A DNA stretch of 64,000 bases from Methanobacterium_B sp963825335. Lineage in GTDB: Archaea; Methanobacteriota; Methanobacteria; Methanobacteriales; Methanobacteriaceae. The translations under genes and the position numbers were made by a program. The notes below the pieces were generated by a model that searched no databases, was not told where the DNA came from, and saw nothing but the letters and a program-made list of their open reading frames with translations. Below, piece after piece: positions 41,453 through 50,840 of the stretch (the stretch's first letter is position 1; each line of letters starts with the position of its first letter). Where the stretch lies: contig CAWGSP010000002.1 of NCBI GenBank assembly GCA_963825335.1, positions 62,001 to 126,000 of the forward strand, written 5' to 3'.

Positions 41453-41733
41453 ATCCTACAACCTCCCCATAATCCATTGTTTAATACCCGTGTTCTATCA
41501 AAATGTGTAGACCTCCACGAAACATTAACATGTTCATTTTGTTACGACGATCTACTAATAATTGTCTAAAAAGTTCCAAATGATCTGTGTTGTACAAAAA
41601 ATTAGGTGGTGTATTTACATTTAATTTTATATTGAATCATTCATAGTTTGGTTCTATCAATTCCAGAGTTTAGAGACCAGAATCCAATGCACTTTAATCA
41701 TATCCTGGTTATCATAACACCACAAACTATAAA

Positions 41734-41788
41734 TATGAATTATATGATATAAATACTATAATATGAAAAGTATGAATTATATGTTATA
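41734..41788 (+). promoter_or_regulatory. paired 18-bp direct repeats upstream of AbrB-like gene
   Basis: TATGAATTATATGATATA (41734-41751) recurs as TATGAATTATATGTTATA (41771-41788), 17 of 18 bases identical, 37 bp apart. The second copy ends 19 bases before ATG 41808 and contains TATA-like sequence. This fits an autoregulatory AbrB-type binding pair, or duplicated promoters. Confidence 0.45.
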
Positions 41789-41807
41789 TTTTTTTGAGGT
41801 ATGATCA

Positions 41808-42029
41808 ATGAATAATATAAAAGATAGATCATTTTTTGGCTCTGTTAAAGTCGGTGAACGAGGACAGATCGTGATCCCTAAAAAGGTTCGAGATAAATAT
41901 AAAATAAATCCTGGGGATAGTTTAGTGATCTTCGGTCAAGACGATAAAGAAGTAATTACAATCATAAAAGAAGATATGATGAGGGATTTCGCACTTAAAA
42001 TATTGGATAAATTAGATAAAAATGAGTAG
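41808..42029 (+). CDS. AbrB/MazE-family (SpoVT-AbrB) DNA-binding protein
   Basis: The 73-residue protein contains the swapped-hairpin motif KVGERGQIVIPKKVRDKYKI followed by NPGDSLVIFGQD, the hallmark of AbrB-type dimers, and a short helical tail (RDFALKILDKLDK). Archaeal members are often transcriptional regulators. No toxin gene follows, so an antitoxin role is not supported. GAGGTATGA lies before the ATG. Confidence 0.88.
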   Translation: MNNIKDRSFFGSVKVGERGQIVIPKKVRDKYKINPGDSLVIFGQDDKEVITIIKEDMMRDFALKILDKLDKNE

Positions 42030-42731
42030 AACATTCTACAAAAAAATTTATTGTATGATGAGACCAAGAAAGTGATGAAAGAATCTGAAGCACTCGCCCG
42101 ATATCAACATTCCCCACATAGCACTGGTTCGATAAACATCATACGAACCCATTGATTCTGGATAAAATAAACAGACCAGTGATTATCAGTTAGACATATA
42201 TTAAAATCTAATTTATGGTAAGATCATGGCCAGATTTTTTTTAAATAACATTTGATGGATGCAAAACTGTGTCCATAATTTTTTATCCAGAAATATGGGT
42301 TTATCATCGAATTAAAATAATAATTGTAATTAACTTTTTTTTATGTTTCTATTTATCAATTTTTTTTTATATATCGGGTCATTTCAACTTACTTTGGAAA
42401 ATGGATCACTTCAATTATCGAAAATTTTTGGTTACCATCAAATTAACTGTATTATGATTACATCAATTATCGGGTATTCTAGGATCAAACATATTGTTTG
42501 TATCGTAGCATATGGATGTTTATTTGAAACAAAAATCGTACCAACGTTACTAAATCTGATAATAAATTGATAATTATTTAATAACCGATTAACAGCAGAA
42601 TGACCCTTAAATAATTTGATATGCCCTTTGTAGAGAAGATTTATTTATTCATCACATATTAACCCATATATTGTCTGTATTATAGAATATTTTAAATAAT
42701 TGGTTGAACATAGAAAATAGTAGGTGATATT
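42030..42731. other. AT-rich intergenic region
   Basis: About 700 bases. Two overlapping AT-rich frames (42269-42570) have no ribosome site and low-complexity translations, so I do not call them. The end holds the weak ribosome site TAGGTGATATT of the next small gene. Confidence 0.4.
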
Positions 42732-42887
42732 ATGAATACATCAATAACGGGTGCAATGATATTTGTTTTGGGTGTGGTTCTGGCAATCTTAGCTCTTGCA
42801 GTACCTTATATACTTGTATGGCTATTTTGGATCGTAGTTATAATATTAATAGTCTACGGCCTTTACATGTGGTTAGTCCAAAAATAG
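42732..42887 (+). CDS. 51-residue small membrane protein, paralogue of 27249
   Basis: TAGGTGAT precedes ATG 42732. The product begins MNTSITGAM and continues as hydrophobic helix (FVLGVVLAILALAVPYILVW, LFWIVVIILIVYGLYMWLV) with a single basic end (QK). It aligns without gaps to the 52-residue protein at 27249 over about 31 positions, sharing the Gly, Pro, Trp-Leu and second Gly positions. This supports both being genuine genes of one family of unknown function. Confidence 0.7.
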   Translation: MNTSITGAMIFVLGVVLAILALAVPYILVWLFWIVVIILIVYGLYMWLVQK

Positions 42888-43082
42888 ACATGTGAAATTA
42901 CCTTAAAGATTTTTTTTTTGAAACATTCCTGATCAACTTTTCCCCAATAATAAAATGTTCAACCAGGTTACAGTTCAACATGAACATGACTATCGGTTGT
43001 TGGTAATTAATTCAATATTTATCCGATATTTTAAAATAAATCTTGCTTCGGATAATTATCCCGAATAAATGACATTTTCTAT

Positions 43083-43232
43083 TTAAATAGGAATTCCCAA
43101 TACTCCTTCGGTATATTTTTGATGTATTTGGCTTTTATTTACTTTATAACCACATTTACTGCATTTAATGAGGTTTTTTGTTTTGTTTGGTATCATTACA
43201 CCATGGTCTTTTGTATGTATTAACGCGCTCAT
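43083..43232 (-). CDS. 49-residue protein with a CxxC motif
   Basis: The frame from ATG 43232 encodes MSALIHTKDHGVMIPNKTKN followed by LIKCSKCGYKVNKSQ. CSKCGY is a half zinc-ribbon; there is no second Cys pair, so metal binding would need His residues or a dimer. The ribosome site is weak (AAGTGAT). Composition is that of a real protein. Confidence 0.5.
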   Translation of the reverse strand: MSALIHTKDHGVMIPNKTKNLIKCSKCGYKVNKSQIHQKYTEGVLGIPI

Positions 43233-43351
43233 AATCTAATCACTTGTTTAAATAAGGAATTTTGTTTGATCTAACTTTTAATTGATTTTATTTGATTCAA
43301 TCAAATTGTTAAAAATAATAATTAAAATTAATTTATATCCTTCATAATAAA

Positions 43352-43618
43352 TTAACTTTTACGTATTCTAAATCTGTCTAAGAATCCTTTCTCTCCAATT
43401 TTAACAGTTTCTATAAATTCCGATTGTTCTTCAACTTTTTCATCCATTTCATTTATCCTTTCCATCATCATCTTAAATGATTTGTTATAATCATCTATAT
43501 GAATTATTACTACGACATCATCGGGTTTGAGAGTATCCATGGCTTCAAAAGTTTTCACTGTATTGGAATCTAATACTTTTCCTGTTGCTGATCTCAGACT
43601 ATCTTGTTCACCGGACAT
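43352..43618 (-). CDS. 88-residue hypothetical protein
   Basis: The soluble 88-residue protein has a beta-alpha start (VKTFEAMDTLKPDDVVVIIH) and a coiled-coil-like C-terminal half (MMERINEMDEKVEEQSEFIE) with a basic end (RFRIRKS). AAGTGATT lies before ATG 43618. It looks genuine in composition, but I do not recognise the family. Confidence 0.65.
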   Translation of the reverse strand: MSGEQDSLRSATGKVLDSNTVKTFEAMDTLKPDDVVVIIHIDDYNKSFKMMMERINEMDEKVEEQSEFIETVKIGEKGFLDRFRIRKS

Positions 43619-43882
43619 TTAATCACTTTATTTAATTTTAAAGCCATTCGGCTTATAAATTTGTTGATCTGTAAAAAATTTTAACAAAAGATTTTTCTTT
43701 TTATTTGAGATTTAAAAAAAATGATTTAATTGAATTTTATGTAGTATCTGATTTGTGAATAATTACTAATCATAATATTAATATTATAATAAGTATAAAA
43801 ATAAAAAAATTTCTGAAAATTAATAAAAACTAATTTATTATTTTTCAAAAAACTCGTATAAAAGCAAATATAAAAATTTTGA

Positions 43883-44116
43883 TTATTCGACTATGTCTGC
43901 GAATGCAAAATTTCTTCTAACAGAGTTAACTCTTATTTTAACTTCATCGCCTACTTTAGCGCCTGAAACAAAAACCACAAAACCTTCGATACGGGCAATT
44001 CCGTCTCCATCTCTACCTAAATCGTCGATTTTAACGTCGTATTCTCCGCCTTCTTGAATTGGGGCATCATTTCCCCCAGAGTTTCTTCTATCATTACCGT
44101 AACTATTTCCAAACAA
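43883..44116 (-). CDS. TRAM-domain RNA-binding protein
   Basis: The 77-residue protein is almost only a TRAM domain: GGEYDVKIDDLGRDGDGIAR, then EGFVVFVSGAKVGDEVKIRV and NSVRRNFAFADIVE, with a short Asn/Gly-rich N-terminus. Stand-alone archaeal TRAM proteins act as RNA chaperones in the cold. Comparison with the paralogue at 59929, which starts ATG-TTT-GGA, shows that TTG 44116 (MFGNSYGND) is the equivalent start, preceded by GGAAGTGAT; the longer TTG start at 44131 would include that site. Confidence 0.9.
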   Translation of the reverse strand: MFGNSYGNDRRNSGGNDAPIQEGGEYDVKIDDLGRDGDGIARIEGFVVFVSGAKVGDEVKIRVNSVRRNFAFADIVE

Positions 44117-44131
44117 ATTTATCACTTCCAA

Positions 44132-44520
44132 TTTTTAGCCATAATGGCAATTAATGTATTGATTTTTAGAGTATATAAAAGTATGTAAAAGGTATTCTAC
44201 ATTTAAAACTATATTAAATGGACTTGAATATCATTTCTAAATACAAAATTTTAATGTGCAAATCTACAACAACAATCATTCATATATACTCAAACTGAGT
44301 GTTAAATAATAATTCTTATTAAAAATTACAGTTTACAATTTTTTGTATCGACACATCACAGATATTAATTATGGTAAAACTATTTCTAATCTAAAAAAAT
44401 ATAAGATTGAATTGAATGTTTTTTGAAATTTCAATTAATATAATATGTGTAGATATTATGATCCTTCATAATTTTACGAAAATTAAATTAAAATTTAGAA
44501 TTGGTTCATACCAAATTTAT
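44132..44520. other. AT-rich divergent intergenic region
   Basis: About 390 bases between the divergent TRAM and membrane-protein genes, presumably holding both promoters. No gene or clear hairpin seen. Confidence 0.4.
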
Positions 44521-44531
44521 GGAGGAAAACA

Positions 44532-44969
44532 ATGGTAAGTTTATCACGGGCTTTTGAAGGATTTATACTGGCGGTTATTCTAACAGTTATACTGTCAAAG
44601 CTGAGTATTGGAACCATGATAGGATTTCCAATTTCGATATTGGGTTTCTTATTAGCGGGGATTGTGATAGGTTATGTTTCATATGATGACATACTGGATG
44701 GTGTTGTTAACGGTGCACTCATGGGCGTGGAAGGTGCAATTGTGTTGTGGATCTTAAATTTATTCACAGGAGAAATTGCATCATTTTCACACGAGATATC
44801 ATCGTATGTCGGTTTAACAACATCCCCTGACATCATTATGATCATGGTTATTGGGGCAGTTGGTGGTTTCGCAGGATCGATGATCAAAACTTTTTACAAA
44901 CGAAGCAAAAGGATCAATATTACCAATAGGAATAGTAATGACTTGAATGATGAGGGTTGGAGGGACTAG
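44532..44969 (+). CDS. DUF5518-like membrane protein
   Basis: The 145-residue protein has four hydrophobic helices with glycine-rich packing (SILGFLLAGIVIGYVSYDDI, DGVVNGALMGVEGAIVLWIL, IMIMVIGAVGGFAGSMIKTF) and a basic cytosolic tail. The repeated G-rich pattern resembles DUF5518 proteins of Methanobacteriales. GGAGG precedes the ATG. Function unknown. Confidence 0.68.
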   Translation: MVSLSRAFEGFILAVILTVILSKLSIGTMIGFPISILGFLLAGIVIGYVSYDDILDGVVNGALMGVEGAIVLWILNLFTGEIASFSHEISSYVGLTTSPDIIMIMVIGAVGGFAGSMIKTFYKRSKRINITNRNSNDLNDEGWRD

Positions 44970-45023
44970 ATTCCCCAGACCAAATCATATAATGTTATTT
45001 TAATTTTACTGAAAAAAAATTTT

Positions 45024-45806
45024 TTAGTCGTAGTTCGCCAGATTTTGTTCGTAGTACTTCTTTGTGTCCACTCCACTGTTAACATAATTTATGTTTAACA
45101 TGCCGTTATTGTAGTAGTACTGTAGTTCTGAGGAATGCTGTAACTCAAATGTCCTGTATGGATTTTCTAGATACGGAAATATCAATCCGTTGATCGTGTA
45201 CACATAGGCTGGAATTATTCCATATGTATTTGTCAATATTTGGAAGTACAGTGGGAACCCGCAGCCTGGATCTATAATAGGACTATCTGTCCTGACAGTT
45301 CCATGCCATACCATAGGTAACGGGCCAACCTGACCATGTTCCTCTTCAAGGTACTGTACATGCGCCATCATTGAAGTGTAATTGTTATAAACAACACCAT
45401 CGGACATGTACTTATATCTACCATCTGGAACTCCGAATAAAGCTACTTTTAACGAATCCAGCAGATTGATCTGACTCAAACTCGCCGAACCAATACCTTG
45501 AGTATCTATATAGGCAACCTCTATGATAAAAACACCATTTTGAGTGCTGCTGTTTACGTTATCTTCCTCATAGCTTAGATATTTAGAACTGCCTGCAAAA
45601 TGAACAACCAATGCACATTTCGAATTTCTTTCTATGGCATACTGTGCTAAAAGTTCAGAATCAGGGTGTCCAGGATACATATCAGGATTCTCAAGTTTAA
45701 CAAATGAAAGTCTCCCCAATGGTTGTATAGGACCTAATGAAACTGTTATAATGGAGTATACTAATATTAACGACACAATAGCCAATATAAAATGTGACCA
45801 TCTCAT
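45024..45806 (-). CDS. membrane-anchored or secreted protein of unknown function
   Basis: An N-terminal hydrophobic segment (FILAIVSLILVYSIITVSLG) precedes a 225-residue external domain rich in Tyr and Asn, with HPDSELLAQYAIERNSKCAL, VVHFAGSSKYLSYEED and a C-terminal ELQHSSELQYYYNNG. The YPGHPDSE/LAQYAI block recalls the GQDLVAQYAI segment of the M14-like protein at 32200, but no zinc motif is visible. GGTGA lies before ATG 45806; the in-frame GTG at 45815 overlaps it. Convergent with the DUF5518-like gene. Confidence 0.7.
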   Translation of the reverse strand: MRWSHFILAIVSLILVYSIITVSLGPIQPLGRLSFVKLENPDMYPGHPDSELLAQYAIERNSKCALVVHFAGSSKYLSYEEDNVNSSTQNGVFIIEVAYIDTQGIGSASLSQINLLDSLKVALFGVPDGRYKYMSDGVVYNNYTSMMAHVQYLEEEHGQVGPLPMVWHGTVRTDSPIIDPGCGFPLYFQILTNTYGIIPAYVYTINGLIFPYLENPYRTFELQHSSELQYYYNNGMLNINYVNSGVDTKKYYEQNLANYD

Positions 45807-45983
45807 TTTTTTCACCTTAAATAAAAGATTTTAATTCTATTATAGTCATGATATTAATTAATTTAATCCTTTTTTTTTAATTACAGATAATTTTCTTATT
45901 CTATTCCTACAATATATTGTATTGGATATGATGTGATGTAGAACCTTAGTAAAATATTTAATTTATTAAGATGAATTAAGTTT

Positions 45984-46583
45984 ATGAATGCATTTATGGA
46001 TAAAAATAAAAGAATATCAGATCCTAGGGAAAAAGTCTTGTTTGAAACTAGACAAAGAATCCTCACAAATATGGAATCTGCCATTTTCAGATTTGTAATA
46101 TTGCTGTTTTTGGTATATTTCTTCACATCGATCATTGCCTTTGCAGCCATGGTGCAGGGAAAATTTCCATATTTGGTTACAGTACCATTTGTACAATGGG
46201 TCAGCGAAGGTTTGGTGTTGATAATAATCCTCCTCCTACTATGGTTAATTTGGAATATTTTAGCCTGGAGATCTAAATGGTATATCATCACCAACCAAAG
46301 AGTCCTCATTAAAAGTGGAGTAATAAGCAAAAAAAGTGTCTACATGCACTATAACAAGATGCAGGACATAGTTGTATCCCAAGGAATAATACAAAGAATT
46401 TCATATTCTGGAAATATCGAGATCTTCGGCGGAAGAGACAGAACAAACCTGATACTGGAAAATATTCCAAATCCATCCGATGTAGAAGGCAGAATTAACC
46501 AGATGATTGAAAATACCACAGATGAACCCAATACATACAAACAAAAAAGATCATGGGATAAATATGGGGAATACGATAAATAA
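45984..46583 (+). CDS. membrane protein with bacterial PH-like (YdbS/DUF304) domain
   Basis: Two membrane helices (FRFVILLFLVYFFTSIIAFA and LVLIIILLLLWLIWNILAW) are followed by a PH-like domain: WYIITNQRVLIKSGVISKKS, then MQDIVVSQGIIQRIS and GNIEIFGGRD. This is the bPH_2/DUF304 arrangement seen in YdbS-like proteins. The C-terminal tail is charged. Role unknown. ATG 45984 and 45996 are both possible, neither with a strong ribosome site. Confidence 0.82.
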   Translation: MNAFMDKNKRISDPREKVLFETRQRILTNMESAIFRFVILLFLVYFFTSIIAFAAMVQGKFPYLVTVPFVQWVSEGLVLIIILLLLWLIWNILAWRSKWYIITNQRVLIKSGVISKKSVYMHYNKMQDIVVSQGIIQRISYSGNIEIFGGRDRTNLILENIPNPSDVEGRINQMIENTTDEPNTYKQKRSWDKYGEYDK

Positions 46584-46752
46584 AGTGAATATTTATCCCC
46601 CACTTCATCTTTATCATTCATTTCCAGAATCTAAAGTTTATAAAATTAATTTATTTTTATGATATTAAATTTTTTTAAATAAAATTATACAATATCTTAT
46701 TATACAAGACCCATAATAATAATTAAAAAATTATATTCGTTTGGAGGATTTC

Positions 46753-49203
46753 ATGGATGAGAATGATAAACTACGCAGGAAAGCCGAAGAATTAATTGAG
46801 AATCGACCTTATGCAAAAGAAGATGATGTTAAAATTGATGATTATGTTCATGAGTTGTATGTTCATCAAATAGAATTGGAACTACAAAATGAAGAACTCC
46901 GGGAATCTCAAATAAAGCTAGAAAATTCAAAGAGAGAATATTTTGATCTTTACAACTTTGCACCTATTGGATATTTCACACTTGATAAAAAGGGCATTAT
47001 TTTAAAGGCAAACCTTGCAGGTTCAGCATTATTAAATATGGAAAGATTAAAACTCTACAATAATGCTTTTATCACCTACGTTCCAGTCGATCAACGAAAC
47101 AAATTTCATCACCACATTAAAAAAACATTTGAACTGGGAACTAAACAAATACTAGAACTCAAACTTCAAAAAAAAGACAATAACACATTTTACGCACATC
47201 TAGAAACATTAGTGGTAATGAATGAAAATGGAAAGTTCAAGGAATTCAGAATAACTGTTACAGATATTAGTGAGCTTAAAAAATCTGAAAAAGCTTTAAA
47301 AGAAAGTGAAGAACGGTATCGTGAAATATTCCTCAATAATCATGCCGTAATGTTGATAATTGATCCAATTAATGGAGATATTGTTGATGCAAACCCTGCA
47401 GCAGCTAACTTTTATCGATACGACACAGACAAATTACTCACTATGAACATATCCGATATTAATGTTTCAGATAATAACTTAGTTCTAGAAGAAATGCAAA
47501 ATGCATCCTCAAAACTAAAAAATCATTTTATATTCAAACATCGTTTAGCAAACGGAGAAATTCGTGATGTAGATGTTTACAGTGGTTTAATTAATCAGAA
47601 AGGGAAAAAATTACTTTATTCCATAATTCATGACATAAGCATTCAAAAAAAAGCTGAAATTGCACTTCGTAACAGTGAAGAGCTTTTCAGATTAATTTTC
47701 GATCAATCACCATTAGGCTCTATTATTACTTCAATTGATTATACAACCCAGCGAATCAATAATGCTTTTAGCAGTATGTTAGGTTATTCAAAAGAAGATT
47801 TGTTACATATGAAATTTCCAGAATATACCTATCCTGATGATTGGAATAGAGAAGAAAAAAAGTTAAGGTGTCTAATTTCTGGTGAAATTGATAGTTATGA
47901 AATGGAAAAACGATATTTTCATAAGAATGGCGGAGTTGTTTGGGTAAATTTATCTGTATCTGCAGTTAAAGCTCAAAACAATTCTATTATACGTTTTCTG
48001 GCATTGGTTGAGGATATTACTGATAGAAAAAAATCGGAAGTAGAAATTCAAAGATTGGTAAATGTTGTTGAATCTTCTGATGATGCTATAATCACTAAAT
48101 CTATTGATGGCCATATATTAAGTTGGAATAAAGGCGCAGAACATATATACGGCTATTCTGCTAAAGAAGTTCTTGGAAAACATATTTCAATATTAGCAGC
48201 ACCTGAACTTAAAAACGATATGGATGAATTAATTGATAAAGTCAAATTAAAAATAAAGATCAATAATTATGAAACAATACGCTTAACAAAAGATGGTAAA
48301 TTGATAAATATTGCAATTACCCTTTCTCCAGTTTTTGATACTTCTGGAAAACTCATAGCTATTTCAAACATCAGCAGAGATATTACAGAAAACAAAAATG
48401 CAGAAAAACAATTAAAAATATACTCAGATAAACTTACAAACATTAATAAAAAATTAAATATTGAAATAACTGATCATGAAAAAGCCGAAGTAAAATTAGA
48501 TAGATTGATACATAAATTAAGAAATTCCAATGAAGAACTTGAACAATTCGCTTACGTATCATCCCATGACTTGAGAGAACCTCTGCGTATGATTATGAGT
48601 TTCCTCCAACTATTAAAAACAAATTATGTGGATGATCTGGATCAAGACGCTAATGAATTCATAAACTATGCTTTAGACGGTGCTAAACGAATGGATATAA
48701 TGATAAATGATTTATTAGAATATTCACGAATAGGTAGCCAGGAAAGAGAATTTGAATACGTACATAGTGAGAAAATATTAGAAACAGTACTGCTAAATTT
48801 AAAACCAGCAATTGACGATATTCACGCCATTATAACACACGATAAACTTCCATTAATCTATGCAAATGAACAACAGATGATCCAATTATTCCAAAATTTA
48901 ATAGGCAATGCTATTAAATACAGGGGCAAAAAAACTCCTCTGATACACATATCAGTAAAAAATGTTGATGATGAATACATTTTCTCCATAAAAGATAATG
49001 GTATAGGAATAGATCAAAAAGATTTAAAAAGGATCTTTACAATCTTTCAGCGATTACATACACAAGAGGAATATAAAGGAACAGGAATTGGTTTAGCCAT
49101 TTCACATAAGATATTACAAAAACATAGAGGCAAAATCTGGGCCGAATCTGAAAAAGGTAAAGGAACAACTTTTTACTTCACCATACCCAACAAAAATTAT
49201 TAA
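46753..49203 (+). CDS. multi-PAS sensor histidine kinase (HisKA type)
   Basis: The 816-residue soluble kinase has an N-terminal helical linker (ELYVHQIELELQNEELRESQ) and four PAS domains starting about residues 65, 190, 310 and 430. A coiled coil precedes HisKA with the phospho-His in YVSSHDLREPLRMIMSFLQL and an HATPase with QNLIGNAIKY, DNGIGI and GTGIGLAISH. It has no membrane helix, so it senses an intracellular signal. GGAGGATTTC places the start at ATG 46753; a TTG at 46741 overlaps that site. The N-terminal module is a close relative of the interrupted kinase next door, a tandem duplication. No response regulator is adjacent. Confidence 0.92.
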   Translation: MDENDKLRRKAEELIENRPYAKEDDVKIDDYVHELYVHQIELELQNEELRESQIKLENSKREYFDLYNFAPIGYFTLDKKGIILKANLAGSALLNMERLKLYNNAFITYVPVDQRNKFHHHIKKTFELGTKQILELKLQKKDNNTFYAHLETLVVMNENGKFKEFRITVTDISELKKSEKALKESEERYREIFLNNHAVMLIIDPINGDIVDANPAAANFYRYDTDKLLTMNISDINVSDNNLVLEEMQNASSKLKNHFIFKHRLANGEIRDVDVYSGLINQKGKKLLYSIIHDISIQKKAEIALRNSEELFRLIFDQSPLGSIITSIDYTTQRINNAFSSMLGYSKEDLLHMKFPEYTYPDDWNREEKKLRCLISGEIDSYEMEKRYFHKNGGVVWVNLSVSAVKAQNNSIIRFLALVEDITDRKKSEVEIQRLVNVVESSDDAIITKSIDGHILSWNKGAEHIYGYSAKEVLGKHISILAAPELKNDMDELIDKVKLKIKINNYETIRLTKDGKLINIAITLSPVFDTSGKLIAISNISRDITENKNAEKQLKIYSDKLTNINKKLNIEITDHEKAEVKLDRLIHKLRNSNEELEQFAYVSSHDLREPLRMIMSFLQLLKTNYVDDLDQDANEFINYALDGAKRMDIMINDLLEYSRIGSQEREFEYVHSEKILETVLLNLKPAIDDIHAIITHDKLPLIYANEQQMIQLFQNLIGNAIKYRGKKTPLIHISVKNVDDEYIFSIKDNGIGIDQKDLKRIFTIFQRLHTQEEYKGTGIGLAISHKILQKHRGKIWAESEKGKGTTFYFTIPNKNY

Positions 49204-49587
49204 TTCATCTCATTCTTTTGATCTGGATCATATTCCAACTTAAATTATCAGTTAGTTTTATGAAAAATAATATTATTTGAACAGATGATTATCAATTTGT
49301 TTAGATTTTAATGTGAAAATGTATTAATTATAAGGGATATAATGACATCATTTAATAAATTTTTAAATTTAGGGTTTGAGTTAATGGTGGAAGAAACAAA
49401 AAGTTTTAAATTACGTAAAAAAGCCGAATTATTAGTTCAAAATCAATTTAAAGATATAATAATCAAAGATGTAGATGTTAAAGAAATCATCACCGAACTG
49501 CGTATTCATCAAGTAGAGTTAGAAATGCAGAATGAAGAACTTAAAGATACTCAGATCAAATTAGCGAATTCTAGAAGTAAATACTTT

Positions 49588-50840
49588 TAGCCCCTTAGAT
49601 TTTTTTCTTTTTTTAGAGGTTTGTCCTTCTGTATTTTAGATGTTTGAAAGTCCTTTTGTTTTGCTATTGTAAAAATACATTTTAATTTTAGTCATATAAT
49701 TAGAATGGGCCTTCTAAACCGTTAAATTTAAATATTGATACTTACATATTTTTATTGGGCAATAAAAATGAAGCATCATCTAAATTACAGTAAAAAAGAC
49801 CCAAACTATATCTTGTTGGGTAAAATATTTAAAATTATCGGTTCGAGAAAATCAAAAACAATAATGGCTTCAAAAGGCATTAAAAATGTAAATATGATGA
49901 TTTTATCCGTTAAAATTATTATAACAGCTGTATTTTTCAATACAACAATGGAGTTTGTTGTTCATGAGCTAAAACGAGATAAACGTTTGAGAAAATTTTT
50001 TGAAATCTCTGATGTTCCAAATGCTCTTCAAATTTCAGAATTTTTATCAAGATTTGAATCCAATACATACATTAAAATCGTTAACAGCATCTTAATGAAT
50101 ACAAAACCCTTAAAAAGACGTGGAAAACTAACATTTATCGTTGATGCCACCCCAGTGGATTTGGATTACAATGTAAAACGAAAACCACGTTCCAAAAAGT
50201 ATCTTGAAAAACAGGATCTAAAATGGAGCTATTCATCCTCTTATGGATTTTATATCGGATTTAAAGCAACCATAGTCATAGAACAGAAATCAGCACTGCC
50301 CGTTGCCATAATAATCCATTCTGGAGCTCCGCACGATTCCAAAATATTTTCTGAAATAATGGAAAACTTGCGAAAAAGAAGAATAATTCGAAAAAACGAC
50401 ACCATAATATTCGACAGAGGATATTACAGCTATATAAACTACCAAATAGGTATTTCCAAATATAAAATCGTTCCTTTAATTTTTCCAAAAGAAAATTTCA
50501 AGATCCTAAAACTAAATGACAAATTAACCTATCCATTAAGAGTATTTAATAATAAAAAAACCCAAAAACAAGCCAAAAAATTATACAACACATTAGAAAC
50601 CGAATTATTAAAAAAAATAGCTAAATGGAAAAAATACAAACCAATTCGTGGCAAAATAGAAGATTTTTTTAAATTATGCAAATCTGGACTAAGCTTAAAA
50701 AAATTACACGAATATACACCAGAATCAGCCAAAAGAACCACCATTCTAATTGTATTTTTAGCAGGACTCATCACAACAAACGGCTACAATACAAAAACAG
50801 CCCTCCAAAAGCTTTCCGAATCCTAAAGAATCTAAGACCC
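49588..50840 (+). mobile_element. IS4-superfamily insertion sequence with 10-bp target duplication
   Basis: TAAATACTTT occurs at 49578-49587 and again at 50841-50850, immediately outside the element, and the host kinase frame is restored when one copy and the 1253-bp insert are removed. The ends share an imperfect inverted repeat with the core CTTAGATT (left GCCCCTTAGATT, right GGGTCTTAGATT). The single gene inside is a DDE transposase. The clean duplication suggests a fairly recent insertion. Confidence 0.85.
49768..50826 (+). CDS. IS4-family DDE transposase
   Basis: The 352-residue transposase shows the catalytic Asp in TFIVDATPVDLDY, the second Asp in TIIFDRGYYSYINYQI, and the Glu in IRGKIEDFFKLCKSGL. 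The last contains the R(3)E(6)K spacing of the IS4-superfamily YREK signature. It is intact from ATG 49768 (MKHHLNYSKKD). A TTG at 49735 in frame is less likely. The stop lies 14 bases before the right element end. Confidence 0.92.
   Translation: MKHHLNYSKKDPNYILLGKIFKIIGSRKSKTIMASKGIKNVNMMILSVKIIITAVFFNTTMEFVVHELKRDKRLRKFFEISDVPNALQISEFLSRFESNTYIKIVNSILMNTKPLKRRGKLTFIVDATPVDLDYNVKRKPRSKKYLEKQDLKWSYSSSYGFYIGFKATIVIEQKSALPVAIIIHSGAPHDSKIFSEIMENLRKRRIIRKNDTIIFDRGYYSYINYQIGISKYKIVPLIFPKENFKILKLNDKLTYPLRVFNNKKTQKQAKKLYNTLETELLKKIAKWKKYKPIRGKIEDFFKLCKSGLSLKKLHEYTPESAKRTTILIVFLAGLITTNGYNTKTALQKLSES

Noticed and set aside
42269..42570. Overlapping Phe/Ile-rich frames
   Set aside because: Typical chance frames in AT-rich DNA, without ribosome site.
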